Shown: positions 22,075-27,609 of the stretch, in pieces
Layout of the letters: each line of letters opens with the position of its first letter
Numbering within the stretch: the first letter of the stretch is position 1
From: Elusimicrobiota bacterium
Lineage (GTDB): Bacteria > Elusimicrobiota > Elusimicrobia > UBA1565 > UBA9628
Assembly: GCA_028869495.1 (NCBI GenBank)
Contig: JAGWRY010000012.1
Coordinates: 1 to 27,609 of the forward strand
Reading direction: 5' to 3'
Length of the DNA: 27,609 nucleotides
The notes under the pieces: model-generated
What the model was told of the DNA's origin: nothing
What the model saw: only the letters and a program-made list of their open reading frames with translations
Database searches by the model: none
Position numbers and translations under genes: made by a program

Positions 22075-22947
22075 TCAGCCCGCGCTCTCCTCCCCGATCC
22101 CGTAGGCGGCCGGCGCCTCGATCGTCGCGTCCGCATCCGCCGTCGCGACGGCGGGAGCGATCACGTCCCGCTTCGTGACCGTCAGATAGACGACGAGGAG
22201 CAGGATGGAGCCGAGAAACAGCGCGCTCGTCATCGTCGTCCCCAGCCCCAGCCCGCCGGCGGAGCGCGCCTGCGACAGGAAGTCGCCGATCGAGGCGCCC
22301 AGGGGGCGGGTCAGGATATAGGCCAGCCAGAACGACGCGATGGCGTTCGCCGGCTGGTAGCGGTGCTCCTGCGGCAGGAGCGAGCGGATCGCATAGTAGG
22401 CCAGCGTCACCGCGGCGATGAGCCCCAGGAATATCCCCAGGGAAGTCGAGTACCCGAGGCCCCACTTCTCTGCCGAAAGGTCACCCGCGGCCGTGCCCAG
22501 TGCGAACGTGACCAGGATCGTCAGCCAGTAGAACTCCTCCCGCCGCATCGTGTAGATGGTATGGACCGACAGTGTCTTCTCGACGGCGTACCAGCCCGCG
22601 AAGGTGAGGACGAGCAGGACCGAGAAGACGGCCGTCGTCGTCTGCAGAGGCACTCCCAGATGATCCGTCAGGTTGTCCGTGATCAGCGTCCCGACGATGC
22701 TGAGAAGCACGACGGCCGACCAATAGAAGGACGGAACGTATCGCTCCTTCTTGAACTGCAGCGCCAGGACGACGATCAGCAGAGCGCCCATCATGAGCGA
22801 CGTCCCGGTGAGCCCGAAGTGGAGCGTCTCGTTCAGGTAATCGGCGGCCGTCTCGCCGACGGTCGTGCAAAGGACCTTGATGATCCAGAAGTAGATCGTG
22901 ACCTCCGGGACCTTGTTCAGAAGCTGCTTGGTTCGAGTCTTGTTCAT
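22075..22947 (-). CDS. COG4705-type polytopic membrane protein
   Basis: 290 residues with eight or so transmembrane helices; resembles the uncharacterised COG4705 group (KVPEVTIYFWIIKVLCTTVGE near the start). Four internal repeats share the spacing F/Y-W, nine residues, G, four residues, D: FWIIKVLCTTVGETAADYL (20-38), YWSAVVLLSIVGTLITDNL (75-93), YWLTILVTFALGTAAGDL (140-157), FWLAYILTRPLGASIGDFL (206-224). The repeated acidic residue within a helix suggests a four-fold ion or proton site. The last 30 residues are Ala/Asp-rich and cytosolic or periplasmic. GAGGAGGAT precedes ATG 22947. Function is unknown; a transport or metal-related role is inference. Confidence 0.85.
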   Translation of the reverse strand: MNKTRTKQLLNKVPEVTIYFWIIKVLCTTVGETAADYLNETLHFGLTGTSLMMGALLIVVLALQFKKERYVPSFYWSAVVLLSIVGTLITDNLTDHLGVPLQTTTAVFSVLLVLTFAGWYAVEKTLSVHTIYTMRREEFYWLTILVTFALGTAAGDLSAEKWGLGYSTSLGIFLGLIAAVTLAYYAIRSLLPQEHRYQPANAIASFWLAYILTRPLGASIGDFLSQARSAGGLGLGTTMTSALFLGSILLLVVYLTVTKRDVIAPAVATADADATIEAPAAYGIGEESAG

Positions 22948-22981
22948 AATCCTCCTCGCGCCGCCATCGCGGGCGCACCGA

Positions 22982-23025
22982 AGTATAAGGCCGGCGGGAA
23001 GCCCCAGGGTTTCTGCGGGCTGACA
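22982..23025 (-). promoter_or_regulatory. TGTCAG/GAAAC/TATACT promoter (class B) for the COG4705 gene
   Basis: TGTCAG (23025-23020), six bases, GAAAC (23013-23009), 21 bases, TATACT (22987-22982) on the minus strand. It faces away from the class B site at 23061 only 35 bases off. Confidence 0.6.
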
Positions 23026-23060
23026 GTCGCGAAAGGCGCGCCCGCCTCGGATGAGCCGGA

Positions 23061-23104
23061 TGTAATGCGCCCGAAAGGCGCCCGCCGCCCGCGTGCGCTA
23101 CCCT
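23061..23104 (+). promoter_or_regulatory. TGTAAT/GAAAG/TACCCT promoter (class B) for the DUF2127 operon
   Basis: TGTAAT (23061-23066), six bases, GAAAG (23073-23077), 21 bases, TACCCT (23099-23104). The -10 is the weakest of the five. The leader would be about 55 bases. TAAAAT at 23154-23159, four bases before the ATG, is a possible second -10. Confidence 0.55.
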
Positions 23105-23163
23105 GGACGGGAAGCCCGGCGGAGTCCCCCGGACGGGATTCAAAATGGCATTCTAAAATCGAT

Positions 23164-23694
23164 ATGTGCGCGAAGAACGCGGCCCTGCTGGACCGGCTGT
23201 TCCGCTTGGGCATCCTCTACAAGGTCGTCGACGGAGCGGCTCAACTCGTCGGCGGCGCGCTGTACTGGCGCTCGCCGCCCGGCCTGCTGTCGCGCTGGGT
23301 GCGCCTGCTGACGCGCGATGAGCTCTCCGAGGACCCGCACGACTATTTCGCCACCCACCTGAGGACCTGGGCGGCGCATCTCGGACATCATGGGCACGTC
23401 CTCATCACGGCCTATCTTCTGGTCCACGGGCTGATCCAGGTGTGTCTCGGCGTCGCACTCCTGCGCGACCGCCTCTGGGCCTATCCATGGGCGGCCGTCT
23501 TCCTGACGGCGTTCGCCGCCTACCTGCTCTACGGGCTGACGCTGAGCTTCTCCCCGGCCGCGCTCGCGCTCTGCCTGATCGACGCCGCGATCATCGCTCT
23601 TCTGGTCTGGGAATACCGCCGCCACGCCCGCCCCGCACGCCGCCGCATCCGCGCCCTCAAATCCGTCGCGACAGTCGCACGGAGGTCGTCATGA
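23164..23694 (+). CDS. DUF2127-like membrane protein
   Basis: 176 residues from ATG 23164. The frame is open far upstream but that part is antisense shadow of the COG4705 gene. It has four hydrophobic helices: LFRLGILYKVVDGAAQLVGGALYW, HVLITAYLLVHGLIQVCLGVALL, AYPWAAVFLTAFAAYLLYGL and ALALCLIDAAIIALLVWEY. A helical cytosolic stretch holds HDYFATHLRTWAAHLGHHGH, rich in His. The layout, the LYKxxxG start and HGLIKxxL-like block fit the DUF2127 family of unknown function. The tail is Arg-rich. No ribosome site is visible. It is the first gene of an operon with the two-component pair, so it may be a sensor partner or target. Confidence 0.75.
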   Translation: MCAKNAALLDRLFRLGILYKVVDGAAQLVGGALYWRSPPGLLSRWVRLLTRDELSEDPHDYFATHLRTWAAHLGHHGHVLITAYLLVHGLIQVCLGVALLRDRLWAYPWAAVFLTAFAAYLLYGLTLSFSPAALALCLIDAAIIALLVWEYRRHARPARRRIRALKSVATVARRSS

Positions 23695-23737
23695 GCCTGC
23701 GTCATCGTCGGCAAACAGCTGAACATGGAGGTCCGCG

Positions 23738-24418
23738 ATGAAACTTCTCATCGTCGAAGACGACACCAAGATCGCGTCTTTCCTCGTCAAGGGGCTGACG
23801 CAGGCGGGATTCATCGTCGACCGCGCGGGCGACGGCGACCAGGGCCTGGAAATGGCGCGGCACGGCCCCTACGCCGCGGCGATCATCGACATCATGCTCC
23901 CGGGCCGCGACGGCTTGGCGCTGATCGGGGCCCTGCGCCGCGAGGGCGTCCGCCTGCCGGTTCTGATCCTCAGCGCGCGCCGCTCCCTCGACGAGCGCGT
24001 GCGCGGCCTGCAGGCCGGCGGCGACGACTACCTGTCCAAGCCCTTCTCCTTCGCGGAGGTTCTGGCGCGGGTTCGCGCCCTGATCCGGCGCTCCGACGGC
24101 TCTCCCGATCCGACGCGCCTCTCGGCCGGCCGGCTGAACCTGAACCTGCTGACGCGCGAGGCGAGTCTCGATGGGAAGACGATCCAGCTGCAGACGCGAG
24201 AGTTCTCCGTGCTCCAGCTGCTGATGCGCAACGCCGGCTCCCCCGTTTCGAAGGTGATGATCCTGGAGAGCGTCTGGGGCTTCGATTTCGACCCCCAGAC
24301 GAACGTCGTCGACGTCCTCGTGCACCGTCTGCGTCGACGGCTCGAAAATGAAGTGCGCGGGGGCGGCGACATGATCCGGACCCTGCGGGGCGTCGGCTAT
24401 GTCCTCGACGCGGACTGA
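23738..24418 (+). CDS. OmpR-family response regulator (heavy-metal CusR/CopR-like)
   Basis: 226 residues; GGAGG lies six bases before ATG 23738. Receiver (1-118): E7-D9 pocket (LLIVEDDT), phosphoacceptor D51 in AAIIDIMLPGRDG, S79, K101 in LSKPFS. Winged helix (about 127-222): LQTREFSVLQLLMRNAG, SVWGFDFDPQTNVVDVLVHRLRRRLE and IRTLRGVGYVLD. The WGFDFDPQTNVVDV block resembles copper/heavy-metal regulators such as CusR and CopR, but one motif does not prove the signal. The kinase gene starts inside its last codons (20-base overlap). A metal-efflux-type adaptor gene 2.5 kb downstream supports a metal or envelope-stress role. Confidence 0.93.
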   Translation: MKLLIVEDDTKIASFLVKGLTQAGFIVDRAGDGDQGLEMARHGPYAAAIIDIMLPGRDGLALIGALRREGVRLPVLILSARRSLDERVRGLQAGGDDYLSKPFSFAEVLARVRALIRRSDGSPDPTRLSAGRLNLNLLTREASLDGKTIQLQTREFSVLQLLMRNAGSPVSKVMILESVWGFDFDPQTNVVDVLVHRLRRRLENEVRGGGDMIRTLRGVGYVLDAD

Positions 24419-25805
24419 ACGCTGGGCGCGGCTGAGAAAGAGCCTCGGCTTCCGCCTAACGCTCTGGCACTCCGGGCTGTTTCTCGCCGCAAGCGTCGGC
24501 GTCCTCCTGCTCGCCTACGTCGTCCTCGGGACCTCCCTGCGCGCCGGAGACCGCGCGGAGATTTCGTCGGAACTCAAGGAATTGGCCGCCGCCTACTCGG
24601 AACGCGGGGAGGTCGGGCTCCGAGCTGAGGCCGCATCCCAACAGCTCCTGCCGCCGGCGGTCGCCTTCATCCGCCTCCTGCGGCCGGACGGCCGCGCCGT
24701 CACGCTCGCATCCCCCCCGCCGGCACCCACCGACGATTTCGACCTGAGCCGTCTGCGCGCCCCTTCCTCGCCCGGTCGAATCGGCTGGAGCCGCGCGCCG
24801 AGCGCGCACGACGAGGATGTGCTCGAGGTCGCCTCTCTGCGACTCGCGAACGGGAGCGTCATCCAGGCCGGGATGAGCACCGAAGCGCGAGAGGGGTTCC
24901 TGGAGCGCTTCCGCGAGACCGTCGCCGCGATCCTTCTGCCGGTCGCCCTCCTGGCCATCGCGGGCGGCATCTTTCTGACCCGCCGCGCGATGAGCCCCTT
25001 GCGCCGCCTCATCGAAACGATCCGCGCCATCGAGGCGGGCTCGCTGAAGAGCCGCGTCCTCACGGAGGGAAGCGGCGACGAACTCGACGAATTGGGCGTC
25101 CTCTTCAACAAGATGCTCGACAAGGTGGGGAACCTGGTCGCGGCCCTGCGCGGCGCCCTCGACGACGCGGCGCACGATCTGCGCACCCCGCTGACGCGCC
25201 TGCGCGGCGGCGCGGAGCTCGCCCTGAGCGGCGGCGACCCCAAGGCCCGCGACGAGGCTCTCGCCGATTGCGTCGAGGAATGCGATGAGATCCTCGCGAT
25301 GCTCGCGGGTCTCATGGACGTCTCCGAGGCCGAAGCCGGAGCGCTGAAGTTGAACCTGGAAGACGTGGACGTGACGAGGCTCCTCATCGACACGGCGGAT
25401 CTCTACCAGGAAGCCGCCGAGGAGAAAGGCCTTCACCTGACGGTCGCCGGACCGGACGGGCTATGCCTCCGTGCGGACCGGGGACGATTGCGGCGCGCCG
25501 TCGCCAATTTGGTCGACAACGCGGTCAAATACGTCCCGAAGGACGGCTCCGTGCGCCTTTCGGTCGCGCGCGAGGGCGACGAGATCGTCGTCCGTGTGAG
25601 CGACGACGGTCCCGGAATCCCTCCCGAAGATCTTCCGCACATCTGGGACCGCCTCTTCCGCGGAGACCGCAGCCGCTCCCAGCGCGGCCTCGGGCTGGGC
25701 CTGAGCATGGTCAGAGCCGTCGCCGCCGCCCACGGCGGCCGTGCGGAAGTCGCCAGCCGCCCTGGAGAGGGCGCGGTCTTCAGCATCCGGATTCCGGAGG
25801 CATAA
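24399..25805 (+). CDS. sensor histidine kinase (heavy-metal CusS-like)
   Basis: 468 residues, overlapping the regulator by 20 bases. TM1 about 20-44, a periplasmic sensor region of about 125 residues (Ala/Pro-rich, no named domain), TM2 about 172-192, HAMP about 193-245 (RRAMSPLRRLIETIRAIEAGSLKSRV, ending DELGVLFNKMLDKV). HisKA has H259 in DDAAHDLRTPLTRLRGGAEL. The ATPase domain has the N box NLVDNAVKY (370-378), DDGPGIPPED, F box and GLGLGLSMVRAVAAAHGG. All catalytic parts are intact. The architecture and neighbour fit the CusS/heavy-metal group of membrane kinases, yet the sensor region carries no evident Cys/His/Met cluster, so the ligand is open. It forms a two-component pair with the upstream regulator. 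Confidence 0.93.
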   Translation: MSSTRTERWARLRKSLGFRLTLWHSGLFLAASVGVLLLAYVVLGTSLRAGDRAEISSELKELAAAYSERGEVGLRAEAASQQLLPPAVAFIRLLRPDGRAVTLASPPPAPTDDFDLSRLRAPSSPGRIGWSRAPSAHDEDVLEVASLRLANGSVIQAGMSTEAREGFLERFRETVAAILLPVALLAIAGGIFLTRRAMSPLRRLIETIRAIEAGSLKSRVLTEGSGDELDELGVLFNKMLDKVGNLVAALRGALDDAAHDLRTPLTRLRGGAELALSGGDPKARDEALADCVEECDEILAMLAGLMDVSEAEAGALKLNLEDVDVTRLLIDTADLYQEAAEEKGLHLTVAGPDGLCLRADRGRLRRAVANLVDNAVKYVPKDGSVRLSVAREGDEIVVRVSDDGPGIPPEDLPHIWDRLFRGDRSRSQRGLGLGLSMVRAVAAAHGGRAEVASRPGEGAVFSIRIPEA

Positions 25806-25810
25806 AGCCG

Positions 25811-26599
25811 ATGATCTTCGAATCGCGCTGTTCAGGAACGCGACTCAGGCTCGGAAGCGCCGCCATCTTCGCGAGTCTCGCCCTCCTCGCCGCTCCTCAG
25901 GCCCGCGCGCAGTACGTGCCCCCACGCGTCTCCATCGAGCGCTTGCCGCGGACCGGCCGTTACGGCGGCATCGAGCCGGGCCGCGTCTACGTCGGCGACT
26001 GCCGAGGCGTCGCGAGCAAGCTGAACGGCGTCCAGATCGAGGAGCTAGCCGTCGTCCGCCTGACGGCTTACACCCCCTGGTACGTCAGCGTCGAGCGCGT
26101 CGCCCGCGACAAGGCGGGCGAACTGGGGGCCAACTGCCTGACGAAGCGCTCGACCTGGGGCGCGGGCTCATATCCATTCAGCGTTTCCTACGACGCCTAC
26201 CGCATCACCCGGCAATGGGGGTTCGGCCTGCGCGCGCCTTGGTTCCCGGTGCCGAAGAAGGAGCTGGCCGACGCGGCCTCCCCGGCCAAGCCGGCCTCCG
26301 CCGCGCCCGCCGCGGCCTCGTCTCCCGCGCCGGCCGCGGACACCTCCTCGTCCGCCGGTTCTCCGGGCCAGCCCGACGTCCCGCTCTGGACCAGCGGCAA
26401 CTTCGTCTTCCGCTTCGTGCTCGGGTTGGACACCGCGAAATTCACACCCGCCGTCTGGCAGGACGTCCAACAGGACTTCAAGGAATACTTCCCGGCCGCG
26501 CAATACGCCCGGTTGCTGGACGCTCACAAGCGCGGCGGGCGCATCCTGGTCGACTTCAAAAGCCTGAAGATCACCGAGTTGCCCGCTCATCGCCGCTAG
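25811..26599 (+). CDS. secreted protein with DUF4156/RcsF-like N-terminal domain
   Basis: 262 residues from ATG 25811, five bases after the kinase stop, so co-transcribed with the two-component pair. Signal peptide at about 1-36 (LGSAAIFASLALLAAPQARAQ). The first half (about 45-110) has GRVYVGDCRGVASKLNG, then VARDKAGELGANCLTKRS; the Cys spacing and KAGELGAN block resemble DUF4156/RcsF-like surface proteins, which bear disulfides. A Pro/Ala/Ser-rich linker (about 158-195) follows. The C-terminal part (about 196-255) is a compact domain with WTSGNFVFRFVLGLDTAKFTP and ILVDFKSLKITELP. RcsF is an outer-membrane stress sensor, so a signal-input role to the kinase is attractive but unproved. No lipobox is seen. 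Confidence 0.8.
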   Translation: MIFESRCSGTRLRLGSAAIFASLALLAAPQARAQYVPPRVSIERLPRTGRYGGIEPGRVYVGDCRGVASKLNGVQIEELAVVRLTAYTPWYVSVERVARDKAGELGANCLTKRSTWGAGSYPFSVSYDAYRITRQWGFGLRAPWFPVPKKELADAASPAKPASAAPAAASSPAPAADTSSSAGSPGQPDVPLWTSGNFVFRFVLGLDTAKFTPAVWQDVQQDFKEYFPAAQYARLLDAHKRGGRILVDFKSLKITELPAHRR

Positions 26600-26894
26600 A
26601 CGGATCGGGCGTCACATAGGGACACATGGCGCCGATCGAATTGTCGGGAGTCCGACGCGGCGACCACGCTCGACCGCCCGACCGCCGTCATTGCAATGCA
26701 AAATGAACAAGTGTAAGCTTCAAGCGATGAGACCGCGCGCCGACCTGCGCCTGGGCCTTACCGTTCGTGATCGGACAGACGCCGGTTCCCGGTCCTCCCG
26801 CACCCGCCATGCGCTCGGCGCTCGTGCGGACCGTCGCGCGGGGGCTGCCGCGCTTCGTCGCCGTTCAATTTCTCAAACGAGGATTCATTCGATC
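26600..26894. other. 295-base gap: possible promoter and long leader
   Basis: No gene is supported. GTCGG-GAGT-CCGAC at 26643-26656 is a short hairpin. CATTGCAATG (26689-26698) is a perfect 10-bp palindrome over TTGCAA of a possible promoter (TTGCAA 26691-26696, 17 bases, TAAGCT 26714-26719). The frame to the right is open from 26691 and from ATG 26727, but would give an Arg-rich extension ahead of the signal peptide of the adaptor. GAGGA at 26879-26883 is a modest ribosome site for ATG 26895. Confidence 0.4.
26691..26719 (+). promoter_or_regulatory. possible promoter with palindrome over the -35 box
   Basis: TTGCAA, 17 bases, TAAGCT. The -10 is poor (three of six), the -35 is good. The palindrome CATTGCAATG covering the -35 box could be a repressor or activator site for the adaptor operon. 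Confidence 0.35.
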
Positions 26895-27578
26895 ATGGTT
26901 CCATCGGCAACGCCGTTCAAACAGCATGGATTTGGTCTTATGCTGAGCCTGGCTCTCGCGACCGTCGCCGGATTCGCGCACGCCGCGACCGCGGGCGACG
27001 CCGGGACGGTGACGGTCCGCGCGAGCACCGTGAGCGCGCGCTACCTGGCCTACGCTCAGGTCGAGCCTCCCTTGGCCTGGGGAAACAGCCGGCCCGCCGG
27101 CTGCCCGGCGTCCGGCGGGCTCTGGCTCAAGGCGGCGTTCTACGGGACCGACCTCGACGGAGTCCGCCCCGGGCTGAAGGGCGTCTTCGTCCCGGCCGGC
27201 TCGGGACGCCCCGTGCCGGTCCGGGTCTGCGCCAAGTTCGGCCTCCTGCGCGCCGACGGCGGGGAGTCCGCGGCCCTTCTGCCCGTCTCCGCCAGGCCCG
27301 GCTGGCGCAACGGCCTGTTCGGAACCGTGACCCTCGACGGCCCCGTCGTCGCCCTGCCCGCGGTGCCGACGCGGGCCCTGATCCTCGACCGCGGACGATG
27401 GTGGGTCGTCGTGCGCACATCCTCCGGCGACGAGCCGCGGCAGGTCCGCCCCGGTCCGGCTCGCGGCTGGGAGACCTTCATCGAAAGCGGCTTGTCGGGC
27501 GGCGAGCGGGTCGTCGTCGCCGGCGCCTACCTGGAATACCACCGCGGCGTCTCCAAGGCTTACCAGCCTCCCGATTGA
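26895..27578 (+). CDS. compact RND efflux periplasmic adaptor-like protein
   Basis: 227 residues from ATG 26895; ATG 26940 is possible. Signal peptide about 1-31 (LMLSLALATVAGFAHAA). The rest matches only the C-terminal half of HlyD/CusB-type adaptors: a beta-barrel-like part (LWLKAAFYGTDLDGVRPGLKGVFVPAG, then RVCAKFGLLRA), and a membrane-proximal part with VVALPAVPTRALILDRGRWWVVVRTSSGDEPRQVRPGP, then FIESGLSGGERVVVAGAYLEYHRG, cited by blocks. The biotinyl-lipoyl and alpha-hairpin parts that normally fill another 150-200 residues are absent. Two Cys are present (CPASGG and VCAKFG). The stop overlaps the next ATG (ATGA), so an RND pump gene probably follows just outside the window. A metal-efflux link to the kinase pair upstream is inference. 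Confidence 0.75.
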   Translation: MVPSATPFKQHGFGLMLSLALATVAGFAHAATAGDAGTVTVRASTVSARYLAYAQVEPPLAWGNSRPAGCPASGGLWLKAAFYGTDLDGVRPGLKGVFVPAGSGRPVPVRVCAKFGLLRADGGESAALLPVSARPGWRNGLFGTVTLDGPVVALPAVPTRALILDRGRWWVVVRTSSGDEPRQVRPGPARGWETFIESGLSGGERVVVAGAYLEYHRGVSKAYQPPD

Positions 27579-27609
27579 TGACCGAGAGCGGCGCGCCGAC
27601 GGCGGCGAG
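27578..27609 (+). CDS. start of the next gene (cut by window edge)
   Basis: ATG at 27578 overlaps the adaptor stop (TGATG) and opens a frame of ten codons, MTESGAPTAA, to the window end. Translational coupling is likely. An RND permease would be the usual neighbour of an adaptor, but nothing in these residues identifies it. Confidence 0.35.
   Translation, partial: MTESGAPTAA

Noticed and set aside
23009..23035. Extra class B promoter at the GAAAG near 23031
   Set aside because: No TGT box lies 12 bases upstream and no -10 box at the fixed distance.
22363..23163. Long upstream extension of the DUF2127-like protein
   Set aside because: It is the shadow of the COG4705 gene on the other strand, low-complexity and charged.
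1..27609. tRNA, rRNA, CRISPR array or insertion sequence
   Set aside because: No cloverleaf-like or rRNA-like segment, no regular short repeats with spacers, and no transposase frame were seen.

Overview
The window is high-GC bacterial DNA with dense genes, short gaps and no RNA genes, insertion sequences or CRISPR array that I can see. Gram-negative traits are clear: a lipid A type acyltransferase, a PorV-like outer-membrane protein and an RND-type adaptor. The combination of giant secreted NHL/fibronectin-III proteins ending in a T9SS/FlgD-like domain, PorV/PorQ-family proteins and many stand-alone response regulators fits Elusimicrobiota or a related deep lineage. That placement is inference from gene content only.

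Layout. 1-288 (-): start of a secreted protein cut by the window edge. 480-5499 (+): large secreted beta-propeller/FN3 protein translationally coupled to a PorV-like barrel. 5504-6733 (-): double-receiver winged-helix regulator with its own consensus promoter. 6818-11576 (-): NACHT NTPase, a 37-residue basic peptide with an excellent ribosome binding site followed by a hairpin, an MFS exporter and a SagB-type dehydrogenase. This is the most interesting locus and looks like an undescribed peptide-modification system without a YcaO protein in view. 11876-12946: small unknown gene, then an XRE regulator and a receiver protein diverging from a nested dyad operator. 12965-14726: small unknown proteins around a short RadC. 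14751-18082 (-): HTH-receiver protein, then a Sel1/CsgG-like lipoprotein/LpxL operon read leftward. 18287-22067 (+): PepSY protein, ICMT-like methyltransferase, then a GT2-DedA-GT4 envelope-glycolipid operon. 22075-22947 (-): COG4705 membrane protein. 23164-26599 (+): DUF2127 membrane protein, two-component pair and a secreted protein. 26895-27609 (+): compact RND adaptor and the first codons of the next gene.

Regulation. Two promoter types are visible. One is the usual TTGACA-like box, 16-17 bp spacer and TAnnnT. The other, found five times with identical spacing, is TGT(A/C)A-rich box, then GAAA(G/C), then TAnnnT exactly 38 bases after the first box. It lies in front of envelope-related genes, twice as divergent pairs. 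Several start codons lie exactly six bases after a -10 box, which predicts leaderless mRNAs.
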